Source: Sinosporangium album (GTDB taxonomy: Bacteria; Actinomycetota; Actinomycetes; Streptosporangiales; Streptosporangiaceae). From it: a stretch of 64,000 bases of DNA. Under the pieces are notes generated by a model. That model was not told the origin of the DNA. It did not search any database and saw only the letters and a program-made list of their open reading frames with translations. Location of the stretch: positions 100,828 through 164,827 of the forward strand of contig NZ_FNCN01000005.1 in the NCBI RefSeq assembly GCF_900100605.1, written 5' to 3'. Of this stretch, positions 1 through 7,631 are shown piece by piece (within the stretch, counting starts at the first letter, position 1; every line of letters begins with the position of its first letter). The position numbers and the translations under genes are program-made.

Positions 1-21
1 AAGAAGGCCGAGAGCAAGTAG
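1..21 (+). CDS. rpmE: 3' end of 50S ribosomal protein L31 (partial)
   Basis: Only the last six codons (KKAESK) and a TAG stop are present. A lysine-rich C-terminus directly upstream of prfA fits L31, because rpmE-prfA-prmC is the usual order in actinobacteria. The identification rests on context and not on the six residues themselves. A strong hairpin follows the stop, as expected for the end of a transcription unit. Confidence 0.5.
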   Translation, partial: KKAESK

Positions 22-32
22 CTCGCTTCAGG

Positions 33-80
33 CGCCGACCCGGATCCACCCCCGCAGAGCGCGGGTGCGCCGGGTCGGCG
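33..80 (+). terminator. Intrinsic-type terminator after rpmE
   Basis: An 11-bp perfect stem (33-43 pairs with 70-80, CGCCGACCCGG/CCGGGTCGGCG) encloses a smaller CCCGC/GCGGG stem and is followed by TTCTTGG. It separates rpmE from prfA. Confidence 0.7.
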
Positions 81-123
81 TTCTTGGTGATGAGGGGCAT
101 TTTCCGCACGGGAGGGACGCAGG

Positions 124-1176
124 GTGAATCTCGACGAGCTGCTGACTGAACACACCGAGCTCGAACTCAAACTGGCCGATCCCGGCGTGCACGCCGACCA
201 GAACAAGGCCCGTTCCCTGGGGCGGCGCTACGCGGAGCTGACCCCGATCGTCGCCACCTATCGCGAGCTGTCGGGCGTCCGCGAGGACCTCGCGGCGGCC
301 AAGGAACTGGCCACCGAGGACCCCGCCTTCGCCGACGAGGCCGCAGAGCTCGCCGCGCGCATCCCCGTGCTCGAGGAGAAGCTGCGCCATCTGCTCATCC
401 CGCGCGATCCCAACGATGACAAGGACATCATCATGGAGATCAAGGCGGGTGAGGGCGGAGAGGAGTCGGCGCTGTTCGCCGGAGACCTGCTGCGCATGTA
501 TCTCCGCTACGCCGAGCGCATCGGCTGGAAGACCGAGGTCATCGACGCCCAGCACTCCGACCTCGGCGGCTACAAGGACGTGACGGTCGCGATCAAGGGC
601 AAGGGCGCCGACGGCGTGTGGGCCCGGCTCAAATACGAGGGCGGGGTGCACCGCGTGCAGCGCGTGCCCGTCACCGAGTCGCAGGGGCGCATCCACACCT
701 CGGCCGCGGGTGTGCTGGTCTACGCGGAGGCCGAGGAGGTCGACGTGCAGATCGACCCCAATGACCTGCGCATCGACGTCTTCCGCAGCTCCGGGCCCGG
801 TGGCCAGAGCGTCAACACCACCGACTCGGCGGTGCGGATCACCCACCTCCCGACCGGTGTGGTCGTCTCCTGCCAGAACGAGAAGAGCCAGCTCCAGAAC
901 AAGGAGTCCGCGCTGCGCATCCTGCGCGCCCGGCTCCTGTCCATCGCCCAGGAGGAGGCGCAGGCCGCCGCCGCCGCCGACCGCAAGTCCCAAGTGCGCA
1001 CGGTCGACCGCTCCGAGCGCATCCGCACCTACAACTTCCCTGAGAATCGCATCTCCGACCACCGCGTCGGCTTCAAGGCGTATAACCTCGATCAGGTCCT
1101 GGACGGCGACCTGTCCGCTGTCATCCAGGCATTGACCGATGCCGAGATGGCGGAGAAGCTCGCCGCCCATTCCTAG
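124..1176 (+). CDS. prfA: Peptide chain release factor 1
   Basis: Release factor that decodes UAA and UAG in the ribosomal A site and triggers hydrolysis of peptidyl-tRNA. The 350-residue length is normal for the family. The stop-codon-reading tripeptide is PVT at residues 182-184, the RF1 (not RF2) type, and the catalytic GGQ is at residues 226-228 within [10 protein letters not shown]. The GTG start follows a purine-rich GGGAGGGACGCAGG stretch. The gene precedes prmC, whose product methylates the Gln of GGQ; the two are separated by only seven bases and are probably co-transcribed. Identification is secure. Confidence 0.97.
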   Translation: MNLDELLTEHTELELKLADPGVHADQNKARSLGRRYAELTPIVATYRELSGVREDLAAAKELATEDPAFADEAAELAARIPVLEEKLRHLLIPRDPNDDKDIIMEIKAGEGGEESALFAGDLLRMYLRYAERIGWKTEVIDAQHSDLGGYKDVTVAIKGKGADGVWARLKYEGGVHRVQRVPVTESQGRIHTSAAGVLVYAEAEEVDVQIDPNDLRIDVFRSSGPGGQSVNTTDSAVRITHLPTGVVVSCQNEKSQLQNKESALRILRARLLSIAQEEAQAAAAADRKSQVRTVDRSERIRTYNFPENRISDHRVGFKAYNLDQVLDGDLSAVIQALTDAEMAEKLAAHS

Positions 1177-1183
1177 GCTTGCC

Positions 1184-2038
1184 ATGACCTTTCTGCTCGA
1201 CGAGATCGCGCTCGCGACCGCCCGGCTGGCCGAGGCCGGGGTTCCTTCTCCACGCACCGATGCGGAGGAGATCGCGGCATTCGTCCACGGTGTGCGGCGG
1301 GCGGAGCTCCACACCGTCAAGGACGCCGATTTCGACGCGCTGTTCTGGGAGGGCGTCGCCCGCCGCGAGTCCCGGGAGCCGCTCCAGCACATCACCGGCC
1401 GGGCCTACTTCCGCTACCTGTCGCTGGACGTCGGGCCGGGCGTCTTCGTCCCGAGGCCGGAGACCGAGGTCGTCGCCGGATGGGCCATCGAGCGGCTCGA
1501 CGAGATGGACGTCGCCTCTCCCGTCGTCGTCGATCTGGGCACCGGCTCGGGCGCGATCGCGCTGTCCATCGCGCAGGAGGTCGCACTGGCCCAGGTGCAC
1601 GCCGTCGAGGTGGACCCCGACGCCTACGGCTGGGCCAAGCGCAACATCTCCGAGCACGGCCAGGGCCGGGTCACGCTCCACCCCGAAGACCTCGCCGACT
1701 GCCTTCCCGAGCTCAACGGCCAGGTCGACCTGGTGGTCTCCAACCCGCCCTACATCCCGCCGGGCGCCGTCCCGCGCGACCCCGAGGTGCGTGACTACGA
1801 TCCCGCCCGCGCCCTGTACGGCTCCAGCGCCGACGGCCTCCACGAGGTCCGCGCCGTCGAGGCCACCGCGCGCCGGCTTCTGCGCCCCGGCGGCCTCGTC
1901 GCCGTCGAGCATGCCGACGAGCAGGGCCGTTCCGTCTATCTGATCTTCCCCGAGGACAACGGCTGGCGCGACGTCCGCATCCACCAGGACCTGACGCGCC
2001 GAGATCGTTTCGTCACCGCACGCTTCGGCCAGGAATAG
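1184..2038 (+). CDS. prmC: Release factor glutamine N5-methyltransferase
   Basis: SAM-dependent methyltransferase that modifies the Gln of the GGQ loop of release factors. The SAM-binding motif DLGTGSGAIA starts at residue 117 and the catalytic NPPY is at 187-190, inside the family motif SNPPYIPP. An N-terminal helical substrate-recognition region precedes the Rossmann domain. I chose ATG 1184 (MTFLLDEIAL) over an in-frame start 45 nt upstream because the upstream start overlaps prfA and adds unrelated residues. The resulting length of 284 aa is typical. It is tightly linked to prfA and tsaC. Confidence 0.95.
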   Translation: MTFLLDEIALATARLAEAGVPSPRTDAEEIAAFVHGVRRAELHTVKDADFDALFWEGVARRESREPLQHITGRAYFRYLSLDVGPGVFVPRPETEVVAGWAIERLDEMDVASPVVVDLGTGSGAIALSIAQEVALAQVHAVEVDPDAYGWAKRNISEHGQGRVTLHPEDLADCLPELNGQVDLVVSNPPYIPPGAVPRDPEVRDYDPARALYGSSADGLHEVRAVEATARRLLRPGGLVAVEHADEQGRSVYLIFPEDNGWRDVRIHQDLTRRDRFVTARFGQE

Positions 2039-2049
2039 GATGACAAGCC

Positions 2050-2715
2050 GTGAGCCGACGTTATGAATGCGCAGATCCCGAGCAGCGCGCCGCCGCCCTG
2101 ACCGATGCGGCCGCCGCCGTCCAGAAGGGCGAGCTGGTCGTGTTCCCCACGGACACGGTCTACGGCATCGGAGCCGAAGCCTTCAGCCACGCGGGGGTGA
2201 AAGCCCTCCTCACGGCCAAGGGCCGCGGGCGCGACATGCCCGTCCCCGTCCTCGTCGGCACCACACTCGCCGCCACGGCCCTCGTCGACGGCCTCGGCCT
2301 CTACGGCCAGGAGCTCATCGACGAGTTCTGGCCCGGGCCCCTCACGCTGATCTGCCGCGTCAACCGCTCCCTCACCTGGGACCTCGGCGACACCAAGGGC
2401 ACCGTCGCCATCCGCATGCCGAACGACCCGCTCGCGATCGAGCTCCTCAAAGAGGTCGGCCCGATGGCGGTGAGCAGCGCCAACCGCACCGGCTCACCCC
2501 CCGCCACCACCGCCGCCGAGGCCGAGCGGCAACTCGGCGACTCCGTCGCGGTCTACCTCGACGGCGGCCCCCGCACGGAGAACACGCCGTCGTCGATCCT
2601 CGACCTCACCACGGCCGTGCCGCGCCTGCTGCGCAAGGGAGCGCTCTCCGTGCAGAAACTCCGCGGCATCGTCGGCTATGTCGCGACGGACGAGGACTCC
2701 GACAGCACTGGCTGA
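2050..2715 (+). CDS. tsaC: L-threonylcarbamoyladenylate synthase (YrdC domain)
   Basis: Makes threonylcarbamoyl-AMP from Thr, bicarbonate and ATP, the first step of tRNA t6A37 synthesis. The 221-residue protein is a single YrdC domain without the extra C-terminal Sua5 domain. Visible family features are FPTDTVYGIGAEA near residue 34, the KGRGRDMPVPVL segment near residue 57 and a SSANRTG motif near residue 145. The start is GTG (MSRRYECADP), 11 nt after prmC, so co-transcription is likely. In mycobacteria and streptomycetes the same gene follows prmC. Confidence 0.93.
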   Translation: MSRRYECADPEQRAAALTDAAAAVQKGELVVFPTDTVYGIGAEAFSHAGVKALLTAKGRGRDMPVPVLVGTTLAATALVDGLGLYGQELIDEFWPGPLTLICRVNRSLTWDLGDTKGTVAIRMPNDPLAIELLKEVGPMAVSSANRTGSPPATTAAEAERQLGDSVAVYLDGGPRTENTPSSILDLTTAVPRLLRKGALSVQKLRGIVGYVATDEDSDSTG

Positions 2716-2767
2716 TTTATGCAATCTCAATAACTCCTTGGTCATTCCTGGGGACTTAGAGCTTGCC

Positions 2768-2780
2768 CACGGTTACCGTG
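2768..2780. promoter_or_regulatory. 13-bp palindrome upstream of the polyampholyte gene
   Basis: CACGGT-T-ACCGTG is a perfect inverted repeat 28 nt before the start codon at 2809, in a comparatively AT-rich stretch (2716-2800) after tsaC. It could be an operator in the promoter region of the cassette. No -35/-10 pair could be assigned with confidence. Confidence 0.3.
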
Positions 2781-2808
2781 AGGTTGGTCGATACTTCCGG
2801 GAGAGTCG

Positions 2809-5775
2809 ATGGGCAAGTTCAATGGAATGAATCCCCAGCTTGTCCGGGGACTGCTGGCCGAGGCGAAGAACATGGCCGGCCAGATCAGATCCATTGACAG
2901 CCGTGTCACCCAGCTGTTGAGCGCCGCGGGAGTCCCCTCGGGAACACCGGTCAGACCGGCGCAGGTCGCCGACAGCCTTGACGAGATGGTCCGCGATCTC
3001 ACCGTGAGAGTGGAGCTACTCGAAAAGCGCGAGGAGCAGCAGCAGATCGCCGACCCGCCCCGTGTCGAAGGCCAGTCCGTCGAGGCCACCCCGCGAGACC
3101 CCGGGGCTGACAACACGGACAAGGATCAGGACGACACGGACAAAGGCGCGGCCGAAGGCCCGAAGAACGCCACGGACGACAAGGCCAAAACGCCCGAAGG
3201 CGGGTCCGGCGGGGGAGACGCGCAGCGCCCCCAGGGCGGGGGAGACGCGAAGGGCGACCGCCCGGAGACCGGGGCGAAGGCCGACGGGGAGAGCGGCAAG
3301 CGAGGCGACGAGGCCAAGGGCGACCCCAAGGGGGACGCCAGGTCCGACAAGGAAGCCAAGACCGACCGGGACGCCGGTGTCGGCCGCGACGAGTCCAAGG
3401 ACACCGCTTCGGGCCGGGACGCGCGGGGCGACGGCGACGCCGCCAAGGACGGCAAGGATTCTGGTGGTCGTGACGAGTCCAAGGGTGAGGCCAAGGACGG
3501 TAAGGACGATCGCGGCGAGTCCAAGGGCGAGGCCAAGGACGGTAAGGACTCTGGCGGCCGTGACGAGTCCAAGGGCGAGGCCAAGGACGGTAAGGACTCT
3601 GGTGGTCGTGACGAGTCCAAGGGTGAGGCCAAGGACGGTAAGGACGATCGCGGCGAGTCCAAGGGCGAGGCCAAGGACGCCAAGGACGGTAAGGATTCTG
3701 GCGGTCGTGACGAGTCCAAGGGTGAACCCAAGGGCGATCGGGACTCCAAGGGCGAGCGCGACCGTGTGGGTGACCTCCGGGAAGTGCCCCAGGGGGATGA
3801 GGGTTCCAGGGACGACCGTGACGCGTCGGGCGGTCGCAATGACACCAGGAGTGCCTCTGCGGACGGTCGGCCCGTGGACGGCGGCGACTCCAAAGCCGGC
3901 CGGGATGATTCGGTCGGCGACCCCGCGAAGGACGGTGGCAAGGACTCCGGCGGTCGTGACGAGCCGCGAGGCGAGCCCAAGGGTGAGCGGGACGCCGGTG
4001 GCGATCGGCATGGCGAGGCCAAGGGCGACCGGGATTCCAAGGGTGAGCGGCTGAATGTGGGCGATGGCTCGCGAGGCGACGGCGGTGGCGACCTGCGGGA
4101 TGAGCCTCGGGACGATCGCGGTTCTCGCGATGAGCGGGACTCGGGCGGCGACTCCCGCGGGGAGCCCAAGGAAGACCGGGGCGCCAGGGGAGACAGAGAC
4201 CTCGACCAGCGACGCGATCAGGACGGCGCGCGAGATTCACGCGACTCTCGCGAGAGGTACGGCGACGGCCGGGACGACGTGGGCGCTCCCGAGCGCGACT
4301 CGCGGGGCCCGGGCGTCTCGGCGGCATCCGACGGGCAGGACCGCACGGAGGGTGCCTCACGTGACTCGGACGACCGCTCGGAAGGTAAGAGCAGGGAGTC
4401 GGACGACAGAGATCGGTCGGATCGGGGCAAGGACCCCGACGACAAGGACCGGTCGGACAGCCGGGGCAAGGACTCGCGGGACCGCGACGGCTCGGAGCCG
4501 CGTGGAAAGGACTCCGCCGATCGGGGCGGGTCCGACGGTAGGGGCGGGGATTCGCGCGGCCGTGACCCCGACGGCCAGAACCGGATGGACACTCCCGGTA
4601 AGGACCATCCCGATGACCGGGACACCAGTGGTGGCCGACGGGTCGTCGAAGTCGACGGCGTCAAGATAGTCGAACAGCCGATGGGGCCGCCGCCGACAAT
4701 GGACGAGATTCGCGACATGATGGCCAACGCGAAGCCGATGGAGACGCCGGTCGCCGAGGATCTCGTTCTCAGCGATTACGCGACGGATGCGAAGAACCCC
4801 TACTCCGCCGCTGATGGGCCTCCTGGCCGCATCGCCGGTACGCCCGACCCCGGGGTCAAGCCGGACTTCCCAATCCCGGACACGGCGGAGTACGCCGGTG
4901 ATCCGGGCGACTCGCGCGGTTCGGGCGGCCGTGACGACCGGCCTTCGGTGTCCGACGCGATGGACCGCTCGGGCCTCGGGGAGCGCGCATACGGCGGAGA
5001 TCGCGGGCTGGATGATGGCGTCCGCAGCCATGGCGATCGTCCGCAGGATCCCGATTACGGGGATAAATCGCGATCTGAGGGTGATGGGGACCGGGAAGGC
5101 AAAGGGGAGCGCTCACGGGATCCTGGACGTGATTCTGGAGGTGATGCGTGGGATCGTCGGGATGCTCGGGATGCCCAGGACACGGACTACCAGAATGACC
5201 GTCCTGAGAAAGACGATCCCGTCCGGGAGGACTCCGGCGGGGACGAGTGGGCGGGCGACGGCGAGCGGGACTCGAAGGGCGACCGTTCACGCGATCCCGG
5301 GCGTGAGCCTGAGGGTGATTCGCGAGATCGCCGGGATGATGCTCGGGGCGCGGGTTACGCAGGTTACGTGGACTATCGGGATGCGGACTATCGGGACGAT
5401 CGGATCGCCGGTGAGCGGCGGGATGACGACCGGTTCGAGGATCGTCGGCAGGACTCGGATCGATATCGCGACGATCGGGACCGGGGCGAGGAGTCCGAGA
5501 GGGGTTCCTCCAAGGACGGCGACCGGGACCGCGATGGGCGGGACCGGGACGACCGGGACCGCGGGGGTTCGGCCAAGGAGGACGGACGGGAGTCGAAAGG
5601 CGACCGGGCCAGGGAGCCGAGGGACGGGGTTCCCCGGCCGGGTGAATACGGTAATGACTGGCGCAAAGGTCCGGTGACGGAGCCGGTTTCCCCGCCGGCG
5701 CCGGACGGGCTCCGGCTGGCCTCGGACGGCATGGCCACGGTTGATCCACTGGACAGGCGCGGCGTCGAGAGGTAG
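2809..5775 (+). CDS. Unrecognised 988-residue repetitive polyampholyte protein
   Basis: Not recognised. Residues 1-85 look like a folded helical hairpin: a helix at about 7-37, a Pro/Gly turn, then a second helix at about 48-77 ending in RVELLEKREEQQQ. Residues 86-610 and 710-945 are low complexity, almost entirely Asp, Glu, Lys, Arg, Gly and Ser with interleaved charges. Between them, at about 609-707, lies a more ordinary segment (VVEVDGVKIVEQPMGPPP, then TMDEIRDMM). The C-terminus (about 946-988) is Pro-rich with little charge patterning. There is no signal peptide or membrane segment. The ATG follows GGGAGAG. The reading frame is intact for 3 kb with GC-rich third positions, so I take it as a real gene. 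It probably forms an operon with 5786-6160. The N-terminal hairpin vaguely resembles N-terminal modules of some actinobacterial type VII-linked proteins; that is inference only. Confidence 0.75.
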   Translation: MGKFNGMNPQLVRGLLAEAKNMAGQIRSIDSRVTQLLSAAGVPSGTPVRPAQVADSLDEMVRDLTVRVELLEKREEQQQIADPPRVEGQSVEATPRDPGADNTDKDQDDTDKGAAEGPKNATDDKAKTPEGGSGGGDAQRPQGGGDAKGDRPETGAKADGESGKRGDEAKGDPKGDARSDKEAKTDRDAGVGRDESKDTASGRDARGDGDAAKDGKDSGGRDESKGEAKDGKDDRGESKGEAKDGKDSGGRDESKGEAKDGKDSGGRDESKGEAKDGKDDRGESKGEAKDAKDGKDSGGRDESKGEPKGDRDSKGERDRVGDLREVPQGDEGSRDDRDASGGRNDTRSASADGRPVDGGDSKAGRDDSVGDPAKDGGKDSGGRDEPRGEPKGERDAGGDRHGEAKGDRDSKGERLNVGDGSRGDGGGDLRDEPRDDRGSRDERDSGGDSRGEPKEDRGARGDRDLDQRRDQDGARDSRDSRERYGDGRDDVGAPERDSRGPGVSAASDGQDRTEGASRDSDDRSEGKSRESDDRDRSDRGKDPDDKDRSDSRGKDSRDRDGSEPRGKDSADRGGSDGRGGDSRGRDPDGQNRMDTPGKDHPDDRDTSGGRRVVEVDGVKIVEQPMGPPPTMDEIRDMMANAKPMETPVAEDLVLSDYATDAKNPYSAADGPPGRIAGTPDPGVKPDFPIPDTAEYAGDPGDSRGSGGRDDRPSVSDAMDRSGLGERAYGGDRGLDDGVRSHGDRPQDPDYGDKSRSEGDGDREGKGERSRDPGRDSGGDAWDRRDARDAQDTDYQNDRPEKDDPVREDSGGDEWAGDGERDSKGDRSRDPGREPEGDSRDRRDDARGAGYAGYVDYRDADYRDDRIAGERRDDDRFEDRRQDSDRYRDDRDRGEESERGSSKDGDRDRDGRDRDDRDRGGSAKEDGRESKGDRAREPRDGVPRPGEYGNDWRKGPVTEPVSPPAPDGLRLASDGMATVDPLDRRGVER
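3445..3729 (+). repeat. 48/42-bp in-frame tandem repeat array
   Basis: Two related units alternate: a 48-bp unit encoding KDGKDSGGRDESKGEA (3445-3492, 3535-3582, 3583-3630, 3682-3729) and a 42-bp unit encoding KDGKDDRGESKGEA (3493-3534, 3631-3672), with a 9-bp KDA insertion before the last copy. The last copy ends in Pro in place of Ala. Copies are near-identical at the nucleotide level, which suggests recent expansion. Confidence 0.9.
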
Positions 5776-5785
5776 GGATTTTGCC

Positions 5786-6160
5786 ATGTATGTCGATCCT
5801 CCGGCGCCACTGCCACGGCAACCGGGTGAAGAGCCGCCGGGCATACGGCCGAACTCCGGTGCGACGGGGCCGAGAAACTGGCAGTTCAACCCGGAATACC
5901 AGAAGCTGGTCGTGCTGTGGTTTCAGGTGATGCCGCTGCTCGACACGCTGGCCGCGTCGCTGGACAAGGCCACGCAGGCGGCCAAGAGCAGCGATACGTG
6001 GGATGCGCCGGTCGGCGAGAGATATGTGAACGACATGGCCGAGTGGCGCAACAAGCTGCTGCGCTATCGCCAGTCCGTGCTCACGGCGATCAGCGACGAG
6101 GCGGCCGACACCCCGAGGTGGGTGCCGAGGGAGGTCAGTTCACCGCACGCTTTCTCCTGA
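5786..6160 (+). CDS. Small helical protein with WXG100-like pattern, unrecognised
   Basis: A 124-residue protein of unknown function. The first 30 residues are Pro/Gly-rich and probably disordered. They are followed by two predicted helices at about 36-68 and 76-106, separated by a turn containing Trp72 (SSDTWDAPVGERY). A helix-Trp-turn-helix layout of about 100 residues is the outline of WXG100 (ESAT-6-like) proteins, but the exact W-x-G tripeptide is absent. ATG 5786 has a good Shine-Dalgarno (GAGAGGTAGGGA) and lies 10 nt after the stop of the polyampholyte gene, so the two are likely co-expressed and perhaps partners. No type VII secretion machinery is in the window. Confidence 0.75.
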   Translation: MYVDPPAPLPRQPGEEPPGIRPNSGATGPRNWQFNPEYQKLVVLWFQVMPLLDTLAASLDKATQAAKSSDTWDAPVGERYVNDMAEWRNKLLRYRQSVLTAISDEAADTPRWVPREVSSPHAFS

Positions 6161-6247
6161 TCCCGGGGCGTCGCCGGCGCCCGCCCGCCGCCTCCGCGGC
6201 GGGGCTCGTGAGCCTCCAGAAGTGTGCGGACGGCTTACAGTGGAGAA

Positions 6248-7567
6248 ATGGCCGTCTCTTCGGCAGGGCGATCCGAGCCACCGCTCCAGAGCGCGGTGAG
6301 CCCGTTTCGCGGCCCGGATTTCGAGGCGCTGCGCCGACGGGATCCGGACGTGGCCCAGGTGCTGCTGGACGAGATCGAACGGGTCCGAGGCGGGCTCCAA
6401 TTGATCGCCAGTGAGAATTTCACGTCGCCCGCGGTGCTCGCAGCGCTTGGCTCGACTTTGACGGACAAATACGCGGAGGGTTACCCGGGGAGGCGCTACT
6501 TCAGCGGGTGCGAAGTGGTGGACCGCGCGGAAAACCTGGCCGTCGATCGCGCGCTGCGCCTGTTCGGCGCCGATCACGTCAATGTTCAGCCGCATTCCGG
6601 TTCGTCGGCGAATCTCGCCGCCTACGCGGCATTGTTGCGGCCCGGGGACGCGATTCTGGCGATGGCGCTTCCTCACGGCGGCCATCTCACCCATGGATCC
6701 AAGGTTAATTTTTCCGGTCGTTGGTTCGAAGTCCTGTCGTACGGCGTGCGCCGCGACACCGAGCTGATCGACTATGACGAGGTGAGGGATCTCGCGCTTC
6801 GCCACCGCCCCAAGCTGATCGTGTGCGGCGCCACGGCCTACCCGCGGCTCATCGACTTCGGGGCCTTCCGCGGCATCGCCGATGAGGTGGGCGCCTGGCT
6901 GCTGGCCGACGTGGCGCACACGGCCGGCCTGATGGCCGGGGGCGCGGTGCCGTCGGCCGTGCCGTACGCGGATGTGGTGACGTTCACGACGCACAAGTCG
7001 CTGCGGGGACCGCGGGGCGGGGCCATCCTGTGCACGGCGGAGCTCGCCGGCAAGATCGATCGGGCGGTGTTCCCCTTTGTGCAGGGCGGGCCGCTGATGC
7101 ATGTGATCGCGGCGAAGGCGGTGGCCTTCGGCGAGGCGCTGCGTCCGGCGTTCCGTGACTACGCTCGGCGCGTGGTCGAGAACGCGCGCGTGCTGACGCG
7201 AGCGCTGGACGCGCGTGGCATGCGTCCGGTCTCCGGGGGCACCGACACCCATCTCGCGCTGATCGACCTGAGGGACCTCGGCCTGTCGGGTGTGGTGGCC
7301 GAGCAGCGCTGCGCGCTGGCCGGCATCACGCTCAACCGCAACGCCGTTCCCTACGATCGAGAACCCCCCACGGTGACGTCCGGTGTCAAGGTCGGCACTC
7401 CCTGTGTGACGACGCAGGGCATGGGGCCGGTGGAGATGGAGGAGGTGGGGGCGCTGGTGGCGCGGGCTGTGACGGAACCGGGGGCGGCCTCGGAAATACG
7501 CGAGCAGGTGACCGTCCTAAGCAGTCGATTCCCGGCATATCCGACGAATCGCGATATTGGCCAGTGA
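6248..7567 (+). CDS. glyA: Serine hydroxymethyltransferase
   Basis: PLP enzyme interconverting serine and glycine with transfer of a one-carbon unit to tetrahydrofolate. Fold type I features are clear: LIASENF near residue 52, EGYPGRRYFSGCE near 78, and the PLP lysine Lys250 in FTTHKSLRGPRGG. The canonical sequence is HKTLRGPRGG, so Thr is replaced by Ser next to the lysine. The length is 439 aa from ATG 6248. A GTG at 6224 is an alternative, and the Shine-Dalgarno for 6248 (GGAG) is unusually close to the start. A glyA between tsaC and the atp operon is also seen in streptomycetes, so this may be the second copy in the genome. Confidence 0.93.
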   Translation: MAVSSAGRSEPPLQSAVSPFRGPDFEALRRRDPDVAQVLLDEIERVRGGLQLIASENFTSPAVLAALGSTLTDKYAEGYPGRRYFSGCEVVDRAENLAVDRALRLFGADHVNVQPHSGSSANLAAYAALLRPGDAILAMALPHGGHLTHGSKVNFSGRWFEVLSYGVRRDTELIDYDEVRDLALRHRPKLIVCGATAYPRLIDFGAFRGIADEVGAWLLADVAHTAGLMAGGAVPSAVPYADVVTFTTHKSLRGPRGGAILCTAELAGKIDRAVFPFVQGGPLMHVIAAKAVAFGEALRPAFRDYARRVVENARVLTRALDARGMRPVSGGTDTHLALIDLRDLGLSGVVAEQRCALAGITLNRNAVPYDREPPTVTSGVKVGTPCVTTQGMGPVEMEEVGALVARAVTEPGAASEIREQVTVLSSRFPAYPTNRDIGQ

Positions 7568-7631
7568 ATTATGACTAGTTCTGTGTCGTCTTCCGGTCAC
7601 AGGTGGCCGGAGCATCCGGGAAACTAGGTAC

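Noticed and set aside
2999-4360. Several long minus-strand ORFs opposite the polyampholyte gene
   Set aside because: They are mirror images of the low-complexity repeat (Arg/Pro- or Val/Leu-rich), have no start context, and the plus-strand frame continues beyond them with sensible termini.
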